A stretch of 64,000 nt of DNA from Azorinus chamasolen. Taxonomy: Eukaryota > Mollusca > Bivalvia > Cardiida > Solecurtidae. The position numbers and the translations under genes were made by a program. Numbering within the stretch: the stretch's first letter is position 1; the number at the start of each line of letters is the position of its first letter. The stretch is taken from assembly GCA_963576725.1 (NCBI GenBank), contig OY755247.1, positions 14,634,526-14,698,525 on the forward strand, read 5' to 3'. Below the pieces are notes generated by a model. It made no database searches. It saw nothing but the letters and a program-made list of their open reading frames with translations, and was not told where the DNA came from. Of the stretch, positions 38,984-50,678 are shown piece after piece.

Positions 38984-39460
38984 AGTATTTATATGTATCA
39001 ATGGCAAGTAAAACCTGGTTGAGCGATCTAGGGCTGTCATAGCCCTCGTGTTTTAAACTGATTTTCGAATGTATCTAAAGATCCCCCACCATTGTTTGTC
39101 GTTTTACTAGGTAATACCTTTGGCAGGGTAGATCACTTCTATGAATTTGCTTGTTGACTTTATATTTGGTATACATTAGTGTTGGGAATCGGACTCGAAC
39201 ATTTAACTCGATCATTGGCACATGTTCTCGATCAATCATCAATTAAAATTCACAATTAAAAAATCACACTTAAATTCTGAAATGGCGAGCTTATTTGAGT
39301 TTGGATAAAGGACATATATGGGTTGTTGGTTTTCAATCCGCGTATATCCAGACCTGTACACATGTCTTTGTCTAAAACAAAGGGTAAGGGTAAAGTCTGT
39401 TTTCAATCTTAGATTATGATAACAGAATGATTCTGTTTACTTAAAACAGTGTAACAAACA
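38984..39460. other. No gene seen
   Basis: Unique-looking spacer. No supported open frame or repeat. Confidence 0.4.
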
Positions 39461-39912
39461 ATATGTATTATCGTACCAATTTGACCTGAGACTCATGAAT
39501 ATTCCGTGTATTATCGTCGGTAATCTTCGAAACAATTTCCGGAGGTATAAGAATGCGCTATAAGAATACAGTAAACCCCCTCTAATGCGACCAGCAAAAT
39601 GGGACATAGCTCACCGTGGCAAAGGCAGGTGGTAGCTTAATACTGGACGAAAGTTATGCAGAAAGCTCCTACAGGAGCTTTCTGCATAACTTTTGTCCTG
39701 CATTAAGCAACCACCTGCTTATAAAGATAGCCATGCTTATTCATTAAGTGCACGGTCGCATTAGAGGGGCTTTACTGTACAATCCTCGAGGAACATGATT
39801 ATTACCGGCATTTGGTTTGCTATTTTTTGTCACAGAGTATGACGAACAATCCCGATAAACACGCCGAAATTTTATCGAGTCTCAGGTCAAATTGGGAGGA
39901 TAATACGTATGT
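39461..39912. repeat. Inverted-repeat structure around MITE E
   Basis: attatcgtaccaatttgacc then tgagactc (about 39469) is mirrored by gagtctcaggtcaaattggg (about 39877). The match weakens inward. This may be an older element into which the E MITE at 39567 inserted. Confidence 0.55.
39567..39779. mobile_element. Family E hairpin MITE, full length
   Basis: TACAGTAAACCCCCTCTAAT and attagaggggctttactgta with TA at both ends. The long hairpin has arms ggcaggtggtagcttaatac and gcattaagcaaccacctgc and apex agctcctacaggagct. It is the best-preserved E copy in the window. Confidence 0.87.
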
Positions 39913-40240
39913 CTGAACTTGTCTGGCTTTTAATCGACACATTACTAGTATACATAATAACTATGAATTGCAGATGTGCAAAACGCAAATATCATGTGTT
40001 TGGCACCAGTATTTGCAGAATTATCTCCCCTTGAACTTTGGCCATGTTTTTTGTCATTTTGGCATGAAACATGGCTACCGTAGTGGGTGTCTCCAAGCAC
40101 TCCTTAAATTTGAAAGTTATTGAATTATGCATAAAACCATGAATAGTAAACGTAAGTAGTAAGAATTTCCAGCCCTTGGATTTGCGATCAAGGCTGCTGT
40201 GTGGGGATATTCATCACCTTTAGTGATAGTTCTAGTTTTT
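39913..40240. other. No gene seen
   Basis: The phrase agaattatctccccttgaac near 40018 resembles text found in other molluscan dispersed repeats. No unit or boundary is defined. Confidence 0.35.
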
Positions 40241-40890
40241 AGCTCACCAGAGCACAAAGTGCCCAGGGTAAGTTTTTGTGATCGCCTGATGTCCGTCGTC
40301 CATCGGCGTGAGTCGTGTGGTATGCGTCGTCGGTCGTCAACAATTTGAACCATTAAAAATCTTCTCCTGAATCTACAGTGTTCTCAGCTTTCATCTTTGG
40401 CATATAGCATCATCTTTAGGTCCTCTACAAAAGTTATATAAATTATGCCCCTGGAGTCGAAATTGGCCCCGGCCCGGGTGTGTCAAATTTTTAATGGAAA
40501 CATATAGTGAAAACTTTGAAAATCTTCTCCTCTGAAACTGTGATGTTCTCAGCTTTCATATTTGAACATTGCATCATGTTCAGGTTCTCCACACAAGTTA
40601 TATAAATTATGCCCATGGAGTCAAAATTGGCCCCGACCCAGGGGTGGCCAGTTTTCTCTAGCAGACTGTTGTTCAGTTTTCTGTAGATGTAGCAGAGTGC
40701 TGGGTTCACTACTTAGGTGTAGGGAAAACTTTAAAAATCTTCTTGTCAAAAACTACATGTCCTATAGCATAGATATTTGGTGTATAGATTTACGAGTAAC
40801 TAAAGTATACCTTTATGAACTTTGCTAATATCATTGTTCTGGGGTTAAATTGGCCCGGCTCTGTGGTTTTTACATTTTAAAATAGACTTC
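40241..40890 (+). mobile_element. Element K, copy a, 3' truncated
   Basis: Starts agctcaccagagcacaaagt with hairpin gagcacaaagtgc(cc), then gatgtccgtcgtcc and about 3 core units (ttctcagctttcatctttgg). The K 3' end is absent. Unrelated sequence follows to 41040. Confidence 0.75.
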
Positions 40891-41040
40891 TACAGTATAA
40901 AGGTTTCCTCTTAGCCAAAAGGACTCCAGCTGCCATTAGTGTTATGTAGTTATTGGAGAGGTCAAGTTCCTGTTCTAAGCTCTAGTGGTACTGTAATGTT
41001 ATTTGATTCAGATTTTTGTCTGTTTGTTCACACTGTTTTT

Positions 41041-41200
41041 AACCCATTCCCTCGTAGGCTATTTTTAGATCCTATCACTTTGAATAAATCTACCGAAAAG
41101 GAGCATTAATTAGAGAAAAGGAAAATTTCAGAATTGTGTAGATTTGAAACCATTGTGATAAATAGACCATTTGTTCCTATGGAGCAAATGCTCTATTTTT
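41041..41200. mobile_element. Family B MITE, left half (split by K)
   Basis: ttaacccattccctcgtagg, body gaaaaggagcattaattaga and hairpin to tgttcctatggagcaaatgc. It is interrupted at ctatttt by the K element. The right half is at 44564-44650. Confidence 0.75.
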
Positions 41201-44200
41201 AGCTCACCAGAGCACTTTTGTGCTCAGGGTGAGCTTTTGTGATCGCTTGATGTCCGTCGTGCGTCGTCCGTCGTGCGTCGTCCGTCGTCGGGCGTCAACA
41301 ATTTGAACATTTAAAAATCTTCTCCTCTGAATCTACAGGGTTCTCAGCTTTCATCTTTGGTACATATCATCATCTTTAGGTCCTCTACAAAAGTTATATA
41401 AATTTTGCCCCTGGGGTCAAAATTGGCCCCGCCCCAGGGGTGCCTTGTTTTCTATTGAAATATATAGTAAAACTTTGAAAATCTTCTCCTCTGAATCTAC
41501 AGGGTTCTCAGCTTTCATATTTGGCACATAGCATCATGTTCAGGTCCTCTACACAATTTATATAAATTATGCCCCTGGGGTCAAAATTGGCCCCGCCCCA
41601 GGGGTAGCCAGTTTTGAATAGAAACATATAGTGACAACTTTGAAAATCTTCTCCTGAATCTACAGGGTTCTCAGCTTTCATATTTGGCACATAGCATCAT
41701 GTTCAGGTCCTCTACAAAAGTTATATAAATTATGGCCCTGGGGTCAAAATTGGCCCCGCCCCAGGGGTCGCCAGATTTCAATAGAAACATATAGTGACAA
41801 CTTTGAAAATCTTCTCCTCTGAATCTACAGCGTTCTCAGCTTTTATATTTGGCACATAGCATCATGTTCAGGTCCTCTACAAAAGTTATATAAATTATGC
41901 CCCTGGGGTCAAAATTGGCCCCGCCCCAGGGGTAGCCAGTTTTGAATAGAAACATATAGTGACAATTTTGAAAATCTTTTCTTCTGAATCTACAGGGTTC
42001 TCAGCTTTCATATTTGGCACATAGCATCATGTTCAGGTCCTCTACAAAAATTATATAAATTATGCCCCTGGGGACAAAATTGGCCCCGCCCAAGGGTCGG
42101 CCAGTTTTCAATAGGAATATATAGTGAAACTTTGAAAATCTTCTCCTCTGAAACTGGAAGGTTCTCAGCTTTCATATTTGGCACATAGCATCATGTTCAG
42201 GTCCTCTACAAAAGTTATATAAATTATGCCCCTGGGGTCAAAATTGGCCCCACCCAAGGGGTAGCCAGTTTTCAATAGAAATATATGGTAAAACTTTGAA
42301 TATATTCTTCTCTGAAACTGAAAGGTTCTCAGCTTTCATATTTGGCACATAGCATCATGTTCAGGTCCTCTACAAAAGTTATATAAATTATGCCCCTGGG
42401 GTCAAAATTAACCCCGCCCCAGGGGTGGCCAGTTTTCAAAAGAAACATATAGTGAAAACTTTGAAAATCTTCTCCTCTAAATCTACAGGGTTCTTAGCTT
42501 TCATATTTGGCACATAGGATCATATTCAGGTCCTCTACAAAAGTTATATAAATTATGCCCCAGGGGTCAAAATTGGCCCCGCCCCAGGGGTAGCCATGTC
42601 TCAATAGAAACATATAGTGACAACTTCGAAAATCTTCTCCTCAGAAACTGGAAGGTTCTCAGCTTTCATATTTGACACATAACATCATATTCAGGTCCTC
42701 TACAAAAGTAATATAAATTATGCCCCTGAGGTCCAAATTGGCCCACCCAGGGGTGGCCAGTTTTCTATAGAAATAAGGGCTTATCAGCTTTTCATAGGAA
42801 AATCTTTAAAAATCTTCTTCTCTGAAACTGTAAGGCCTAGTTCTTTAATATTTTGTATGTATCATGATCTTATGGTCCTCTACAAAGATTGTTCAAACTA
42901 TGACCCCCGGGCCAAAAAATGGCCCCGCCCAAGGGCTTATTTTTTGCATGGGTAAATCTTTAAAAATCTTCTGAAACTGTTTGGCCTAGATCTTTAATAT
43001 TTGGCATGTAATATGATCTTATGGTCCTTTACGAAGGTTGTTCAAATTATGACCCCCGGGCCAAAAATGGCCCTACCCAAGGGCTTATCAGTTTTTCATA
43101 TGAAAATCTTGAAAAATCTTCTTTTCTGAAACTGTAAGGCCTAGACCTTTGATATTTGGTATGTAGCATGATCTTATGGTCCTCTACAAAGGTTGTTCAA
43201 ATTATGACCCCCAGTCCAATAATGGCCCCGCCCAAGGGCTTATAAGTTTTTCATTGAGAAATATTTTAAAAATCTACTGAAACAGTAAGGCCTAGATCTT
43301 TTATGTTTTGTATGTAACATGTACAAATACAAATATGTAGCTGTGACTTATGGTCCTCTGCCAAGAATGTTCATCTTACGACCCTGACCACAAGGCGAAA
43401 CTTGGCCCTGCCTCAGGGCTTATCAGTTTTTCATGGAAAAAATATATAATATTATTTTTCTCTGAAACCATAAGGCTTAGACCTTTAATTAATGGCATAC
43501 TGCTTTGCCTTGTGGTTCTCTACCGATGTTGTACAAATGATTTCTTGTGGTCAAAAATGGTCCCGCCCCTGGGGTTATCTCAGGTCAGTGCTTCAGGGCC
43601 TCATGGCCCTCTTGTTTAGGTCACCAGAGCACAAAGTGCTCAGGATGAGCTTTTGTGATAGCCTGATGTCCGTCTTCCGTCGCCGTGTGTCGTCAACAAT
43701 TTGAATCTTTAAAAATCTTCTCTGAATCTACAGGGTTTTCAGCTTTCATCTTTGGCACATGGCATCATCTGTAGACTTCTACAAAAGTTATATAAATTAT
43801 GCCCCTGGGGTCAAAATTGGCCCCGTCCCAGGAGTGCCTTGTTTTCTATAGAAACATATAGTAAAACTTTGAATATCTTCTCCTCTTAGGGTTCTGGAGG
43901 GTTCTCAGCTTTCATATTTGACACATAGCATCATGTTCAGCTCCTCTATAACAGTTATATAAATTTGCCAAAAATTGGCCCCGGGGTTGGTCAGTTTTCA
44001 ATAGAAAATCTTCTTTCCAGTTTCAAAGTTCTCAGCTTTAATATTTGGCACATATCATCATGTTCAGGGCATCTACAAAAGTGATATAAATTATGTCCCT
44101 GGGGTCAAAATAAATTAAATTGGCCTGCCTCTGGGGTGGCCTGTTTTCAATAGAAACATATAGTGAAAACTTTGAAAATCTTCTCCACTGAAACTGGAAG

Positions 44201-44563
44201 GTTCTCAGCTTTCATATTTGACTCATAGCATCATGTTCAGGTCATCTACAAAAGTAATATAAATTATGCCCCTGAGGTCCAAATTGGCCCACCCAGGGGT
44301 GGCCAGTTTTCTATAGAAATATATAGTAAAAATTTTGAATATTTATTTTTCTCCGAAACTGGAAGGTTCGCAGCTTTCATATTTGGCACATATCATCATG
44401 TTCAGCTCCTCTACAAAAGTTGTATAAATTATGCCCCTTGGATCAAAATTGGCCCGCCCCAGGGGTGGCTAGTTTTCTCTAGAAACATATAGTGAAAACT
44501 TTGAACATCTTCTCCTCTGATTGCCTGGTGAGCGATGTCAGGGCCATTCTGGCCCTCTTGTTA
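41201..44563 (+). mobile_element. Element K, copy b and nested K parts
   Basis: Begins agctcaccagagcacttttg with (CGTCCGT)n-like sequence, followed by about nine ~165-bp core units (ttctcagctttcatatttgg, then catcatgttcaggtcctcta). A second type of core unit follows (aggcctagatctttaatatt), a K 3' end at 43600-43616 (tcatggccctcttgtt), and another K 5' start at 43619. The block ends gccattctggccctcttgtt. No coding sequence; open frames are repeat products. Confidence 0.8.
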
Positions 44564-45273
44564 ACAATATAGGAGCGAATGCTCTATTTCACTTCTTAAA
44601 GTGACTATTACAGAGGCGTAGAAAGGCGTATTTATGAAGGAAATGGTTAATGCATATCAATCTTACAATTAACTCATGTACAAGCCACATATGAAGTTAT
44701 ATATGCGTCAGATCAGAATCCAAACTGATTGCTTATTTCAGTCAAGTCATGCTCAGCAGTGATAGGGTTGTCACCTGTAATAAATGTTGTCTGCTGAAAA
44801 ATTAACACTGTCAATGGCCCTCTTGTTTTATATAGAAACATATTGTGAAACCTTTAGAAATATTCTTCTCTGAAAGTGGAAGTTTCTCAGCTTTTATATT
44901 TGGCACATAGCATCATCTTGAAGGCCTCTACAAAACATATATGAATTATGCCCCTGTGTTCAAATAAAGCCCTGCCCCAGGGGTGGCCAGTTTTCTATAG
45001 AAACATAGTGAAAACTTTGAAAATCTTCTCCGATTGTCTGGTGAGTGATATCAGGGCCATCATGGCTCTCTTGTTTTTAGCTCACCTGAGCTAAAGGCTC
45101 AGGACGAGCTATTGTGACCGCAATGTGTCCATCGTCCGTCCACATTTTAAAAAAAAACATCTCCTCTGAAACTGCTGATCCGATTATAACGAAATTTTGT
45201 CAGAAGCATAAGTGGCTAGGGAGAACGAAATGTTGTTCAAATTATGACCCCCGGGCCAAAAATGGCCCCGCCC
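42775..45273 (+). repeat. 2.5-kb segmental tandem repeat, copy 1
   Basis: From aagggcttatcagcttttca to gaccccc…gccccgccc. Landmarks recur 2499 bp later (for example, the frame at 43350 recurs at 45849). It includes K fragments, the split B right half and a second K-like subfamily start (agctcacctgagctaaaggc at 45079). Confidence 0.9.
44564..44650. mobile_element. Family B MITE, right half (split by K)
   Basis: aacaataggagc-type apex sequence then gaatgctctatttcacttct, agtgactattacagaggcgt and gaaggaaatggttaa. With 41041-41200 it reconstitutes one B element interrupted near its hairpin apex. Confidence 0.7.
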
Positions 45274-47771
45274 AAGGGCTTATCAGTTTTTCATAGGAAA
45301 ATCTTTAAAAATCTTCTTCTCTGAAACTGTAAGGCCTAGTTCTTTAATATTTTGTATGTAGCATGATCTTATGGTCCTCTACAAAGATTGTTCAAACTAT
45401 GACCCCCGGGCCAAAAAATGGCCCCGCCCAAGGGCTTATTTTTTGCATGGGTAAATCTTTAAAAATCTTCTGAAACTGTTTGGCCTAGATCTTTAATATT
45501 TGGTATGTAATATGATCTTATGGTCCTTTACAAAGGTTGTTCAAATTATGACCCCCGGGCCAAAAATGGCCCTACCCAAGGGCTTATCAGTTTTTCATAT
45601 GAAAATCTTGAAAAATCTTCTTTTCTGAAACTGTAAGGCCTAGACCTTTGATATTTGGTATGTAGCATGATCTTATGGTCCTCTACAAAGGTTGTTCAAA
45701 TTATGACCCCCAGTCCAATAATGGCCCCGCCCAAGGGCTTATAAGTTTTTCATTGAGAAATATTTTAAAAATCTACTGAAACAGTAAGGCCTAGACCTTT
45801 TATGTTTTGTATGTAACATGTACAAATACAAATATGTAGCTGTGACTTATGGTCCTCTGCCAAGAATGTTCATCTTACGACCCTGACCACAAGGCGAAAC
45901 TTGGCCCTGCCTCAGGGCTTATCAGTTTTTCATGGAAAAAATATATAATATTATTTTTCTCTGAAACCATAAGGCTTAGACCTTTAATTAATGGCATACT
46001 GCTTTGCCTTGTGGTTCTCTACCGATGTTGTACAAATGATTTCTTGTGGTCAAAAATGGTCCCGCCCCTGGGGTTATCTCAGGTCAGTGCTTCAGGGCCT
46101 CATGGCCCTCTTGTTTAGGTCACCAGAGCACAAAGTGCTCAGGATGAGCTTTTGTGATCGCCTGATGTCCGTCTTCCGTCGCCGTGTGTCGTCAACAATT
46201 TGAATCTTTAAAAATCTTCTCTGAATCTACAGGGTTTTCAGCTTTCATCTTTGGCACATGGCATCATCTGTAGACTTCTACAAAAGTTATATAAATTATG
46301 CCCCTGGGGTCAAAATTGGCCCCGTCCCAGGAGTGCCTTGTTTTCTATAGAAACATATAGTAAAACTTTGAATATCTTCTCCTCTTAGGGTTCTGGAGGG
46401 TTCTCAGCTTTCATATTTTACACATAGCATCATGTTCAGCTCCTCTATAACAGTTATATAAATTTGCCAAAAATTGGCCCCGGGGTTGGTCAGTTTTCAA
46501 TAGAAAATCTTCTTTCCAGTTTCAAAGTTCTCAGCTTTAATATTTGGCACATATCATCATGTTCAGGGCCTCTACAAAAGTGATATAAATTATGTCCCTG
46601 GGGTCAAAATAAATTAAATTGGCCTGCCTCTGGGGTGGCCTGTTTTCAATAGAAACATATAGTGAAAACTTTGAAAATCTTCTCCACTGAAACTGGAAGG
46701 TTCTCAGCTTTCATATTTGACTCATAGCATCATGTTCAGGTCATCTATAAAAGTAATATAAATTATGCCCCTGCGGTCCAAATTGGCCCACCCAGGGGTG
46801 GCCAGTTTTCTATAGAAATATATAGTAAAAATTTTGAATATTTATTTTTCTCCGAAACTGGAAGGTTCGCAGCTTTCATATTTGGCACATATCATCATGT
46901 TCAGCTCCTCTACAAAAGTTGTATAAATTATGCCCCTTGGATCAAAATTGGCCCGCCCCAGGGGTGGCTAGTTTTCTCTAGAAACATATAGTGAAAACTT
47001 TGAACATCTTCTCCTCTGATTGCCTGGTGAGCGATGTCAGGGCCATTCTGGCCCTCTTGTTAACAATATAGGAGCGAATGCTCTATTTCACTTCTTAAAG
47101 TGACTATTACAGAGGCGTAGAAAGGCGTATTTATGAAGGAAATGGTTAATGCATATCAATCTTACAATTAACTCATGTACAAGCCACATATGAAGTTATA
47201 TATGCGTCTGATCAGAATCCAAACTGATTGCTTATTTCAGTCAAGTCATGCTCAGCAGTGATAGGGTTGTCACCTGTAATAAATGTTGTCTGCTGAAAAA
47301 TTAACACTGTCAATGGCCCTCTTGTTTTATATAGAAACATATTGTGAAACCTTTAGAAATATTCTTCTCTGAAAGTGGAAGTTTCTCAGCTTTTATATTT
47401 GGCACATAGCATCATCTTGAAGGCCTCTACAAAACATATATGAATTATGCCCCTGTGTTCAAATAAAGCCCTGCCCCCGGGGTGGCCAGTTTTCTATAGA
47501 AACATAGTGAAAACTTTGAAAATCTTCTCCGATTGTCTGGTGAGTGATATCAGGGCCATCATGGCTCTCTTGTTTTTAGCTCACCTGAGCTAAAGGCTCA
47601 GGACGAGCTATTGTGACCGCAATGTGTCCATCGTCCGTCCACATTTTCAAAAAAACATCTCCTCTGAAACTGCTGATCCGATTATAACGAAATTTTGTCA
47701 GAAGCATAAGTGGCTAGGGAGAACGAAATGTTGTTCAAATTATGACCCCCGGGCCAAAAATGGCCCCGCCC
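45274..47771 (+). repeat. 2.5-kb segmental tandem repeat, copy 2
   Basis: Nearly identical to copy 1; differences are scattered single bases and a few indels (for example 45148 against 47646 in the a-run). Offset to copy 3 is 2498 bp. Confidence 0.92.
47062..47149. mobile_element. Duplicated right half of the split B MITE
   Basis: Same sequence as 44564-44650, carried by the segmental repeat. There is no left half beside it, so the B split came before the tandem duplication. Confidence 0.75.
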
Positions 47772-49417
47772 AAGGGCTTATCAGTTTTTCATAGGAAAAT
47801 CTTTAAAAATCTTCTTCTCTGAAACTGTAAGGCCTAGTTCTTTAATATTTTGTATGTAGCATGATCTTATGGTCCTCTACAAAGATTGTTCAAACTATGA
47901 CCCCCGGGCCAAAAAATGGCCCCGCCCAAGGGCTTATTTTTTGCATGGGTAAATCTTTAAAAATCTTCTGAAACTGTTTGGCCTAGATCTTTAATATTTG
48001 GTATGTAATATGATCTTATGGTCCTTTACGAAGGTTGTTCAAATTATGACCCCCGGGCCAAAAATGGCCCTACCCAAGGGCTTATCAGTTTTTCATATGA
48101 AAATCTTGAAAAATCTTCTTTTCTGAAACTGTAAGGCCTAGACCTTTGATATTTGGTATGTAGCATGATCTTATGGTCCTCTACAAAGGTTGTTCAAATT
48201 ATGACCCCCAGTCCAATAATGGCCCCGCCCAAGGGCTTATAAGTTTTTCATTGAGAAATATTTTAAAAATCTACTGAAACAGTAAGGCCTAGACCTTTTA
48301 TGTTTTGTATGTAACATGTACAAATACAAATATGTAGCTGTGACTTATGGTCCTCTGCCAAGAATGTTCATCTTACGACCCTGACCACAAGGCGAAACTT
48401 GGCCCTGCCTCAGGGCTTATCAGTTTTTCATGGAAAAAATATATAATATTATTTTTCTCTGAAACCATAAGGCTTAGACCTTTAATTAATGGCATACTGC
48501 TTTGCCTTGTGGTTCTCTACCGATGTTGTACAAATGATTTCTTGTGGTCAAAAATGGTCCCGCCCCTGGGGTTATCTCAGGTCAGTGCTTCAGGGCCTCA
48601 TGGCCCTCTTGTTTAGGTCACCAGAGCACAAAGTGCTCAGGATGAGCTTTTGTGATCGCCTGATGTCCGTCTTCCGTCGCCGTGTGTCGTCAACAATTTG
48701 AATCTTTAAAAATCTTCTCTGAATCTACAGGGTTTTCAGCTTTCATCTTTGGCACATGGCATCATCTGTAGACTTCTACAAAAGTTATATAAATTATGCC
48801 CCTGGGGTCAAAATTGGCCCCGTCCCAGGAGTGCCTTGTTTTCTATAGAAACATATAGTAAAACTTTGAATATCTTCTCCTCTTAGGGTTCTGGAGGGTT
48901 CTCAGCTTTCATATTTGACACATAGCATCATGTTCAGCTCCTCTATAACAGTTATATAAATTTGCCAAAAATTGGCCCCGGGGTTGGTCAGTTTTCAATA
49001 GAAAATCTTCTTTCCAGTTTCAAAGTTCTCAGCTTTCATATTTGGCACATATCATCATGTTCAGGGCCTCTACAAAAGTGATATAAATTATGTCCCTGGG
49101 GTCAAAATAAATTAAATTGGCCTGCCTCTGGGGTGGCCTGTTTTCAATAGAAACATATAGTGAAAACTTTGAAAATCTTCTCCACTGAAACTGGAAGGTT
49201 CTCAGCTTTCATATTTGACTCATAGCATCATGTTCAGGTCATCTACAAAAGTAATATAAATTATGCCCCTGAGGTCCAAATTGGCCCACCCAGGGGTGGC
49301 CAGTTTTCTATAGAAATATATAGTAAAAATTTTGAATATTTATTTTTCTCCGAAACTGGAAGGTTCGAAGCTTTCATATTTGGCACATATCATCATGTTC
49401 AGCTCCTCTACAAAAGT
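47772..49417 (+). repeat. 2.5-kb segmental tandem repeat, copy 3, truncated
   Basis: Matches copies 1 and 2 up to about 49417 and then switches to a different K core unit (aaataaattatgcccctggg) that runs to the K end at 49556. The third copy is about 1.65 kb. Confidence 0.88.
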
Positions 49418-49556
49418 TAAATAAATTATGCCCCTGGGGTCAAAATTGTACCGGCCCAGGGTTGGCTAGTTTTCAATAGAAACATATAGCGAAAACTTTG
49501 AAAATCTTCTCCTGATTATCTGGTGAGCGATATCAGGGCCATTCCGGCCCGCTTGT
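49418..49556 (+). mobile_element. Element K, 3' end
   Basis: Contains gaaaatcttctcctgattat then ctggtgagcgatatcagggc and the terminal hairpin gggccattccggccc, then gcttgttt. It closes the K cluster. Confidence 0.78.
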
Positions 49557-49754
49557 TTCATGCTTTACCAGGATATAAACTCACTGATTTACTCATTGAT
49601 TTGAACAGTGAAATTATCAATTTGATGATTTCACTTTTACCGGACTACTTGTTTCCCCGTGGGTTTCTTAACTTGCACATAGCAGTCAAATATTTGGAAA
49701 ACCAATAATGTTCCTCTTTTATTGGGTCGTTTTGCAATGTTTAGTTATATTTTC
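49557..49754. other. No gene seen
   Basis: Short unique stretch. It contains an imperfect palindrome tgaaattatcaatttgatga(tttca) near 49608. No function is proposed. Confidence 0.35.
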
Positions 49755-49822
49755 AGCTCACTAGAGCACAAAGTGCTCAGGGTGAGCTTTTGTGATCGCC
49801 TAATGTCCGTCGTCTATTTTAT
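49755..49822 (+). mobile_element. Element K, 5' end fragment
   Basis: agctcactagagcacaaagt then gctcagggtgagcttttgtg and ctaatgtccgtcgtc. It stops soon after gtccgtcgtc, as at 38294. Confidence 0.75.
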
Positions 49823-49967
49823 GGCTATTTTTAGCTGACTATTTTTAGCATACATAAAGTGTAGGTTATCTCCCTTTGCATTTTTTGATAACAATTGGAT
49901 TGTCTCCCTTCTTGGTATGGCAGATGCAAATTTTATTTAGATCTGGCCTGCTGCACAGTAAATAGGA

Positions 49968-50092
49968 CAATTAATCCATAAATACCTCTTTCTACACCTT
50001 TGCAAACAGAGTAGACCCAGATCATATGGCTCATGTAGTAGCCTTTGGATCAATCTGCTCTGTTTGCTTATGATTGATATAGTGGAAATTGA
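49968..50092 (+). mobile_element. Family A hairpin MITE, truncated
   Basis: aattaatccataaatacctc, then the hairpin at 50002-50068 (gcaaacagagtagacccaga…atctgctctgtttgc). The A1 body stops within about 25 bp. Confidence 0.65.
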
Positions 50093-50151
50093 ATGAAATT
50101 ATTTTCATTTTGTGTACAATATACATGTACTTATAATATGTTTAATTAACC
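50093..50151 (+). repeat. Left half of a repeat interrupted by a SINE
   Basis: attttcattttgtgtacaat and cttataatatgtttaattaa match 16187-16244. Here the interruption is a SINE instead of a MITE. Confidence 0.7.
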
Positions 50152-50154
50152 CTT

Positions 50155-50472
50155 TCCACCGGCCGGGTGGCTCAGTGGTAGAGCGTCCGCCTGCGGTACA
50201 GAAGGTCGTGGGTTTGATCCCCTGCCCCGATAGACCAAAAGTCGTTAAAATTGGTACTAGTAGCCCCCTGGTCTACAATCAACATTAAAGGGGTAGTTCT
50301 AGGACTGGTGGGCCCAGTGTCAGGATAATGTGACTGGGTGGGGTGCCCTTGCCATGTACCTGCGGCAGGGGTATTCCAGTGAGGCAGCACTATAACTTGT
50401 CTCATGCGGGTGCCGTCTGCAAATAACTGAAATACTGTTGGTCGGACGTAAAACCCAACTCACTCACTCACT
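50155..50472 (+). mobile_element. tRNA-derived SINE, full length
   Basis: The head has an A box tggctcagtgg (about 50168) and a B box gggtttgatcc (about 50210), with a tRNA-like order. The body includes gtcgttaaaattggtactag and ggggtagttctaggactggt. The tail is gacgtaaaacccaactcact then cactcac. Flanks ttaaccctttc and ttaacccattc form a plausible 11-bp target duplication with one mismatch. It is not a functional tRNA: the acceptor stem does not close. Confidence 0.8.
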
Positions 50473-50561
50473 TAACCCATTCTCTCATATAAACTTAAGA
50501 TATGAATAATAATATGAACTCCTGAAGAAGTAATGAAAATATCTGAAATTTTGAACTAGCT
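50473..50561 (+). repeat. Right half of the SINE-interrupted repeat
   Basis: ttaagatatgaataataata and gaaaatatctgaaattttga match 16475-16540. Confidence 0.68.
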
Positions 50562-50625
50562 AGTTTTCTATACAAACATAAAGTGAAAATCTTCTCCTCT
50601 GATTGTCTGGTGAGCGATATAAAAG
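50562..50625 (+). mobile_element. Element K, 3' fragment
   Basis: agctagttttctatacaaac and ctgattgtctggtgagcgat then ata is the K 3' end, missing the terminal hairpin. Confidence 0.65.
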
Positions 50626-50678
50626 TTTCACAGGGAAAACATTTGATAACAAATGAAATAAAAGCAGTACAAAATGAA

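Noticed and set aside
43350..48616. 89-codon frame present three times with identical protein
   Set aside because: Identity is explained by the 2.5-kb segmental repeat of non-coding K sequence.
49523..49708. 61-codon open frame after the K cluster
   Set aside because: Its first part overlaps the K 3' end, and the rest has no recognisable features.
50155..50235. Functional tRNA gene
   Set aside because: A and B boxes are present, but the acceptor stem does not close and the sequence continues into a SINE body and tail.
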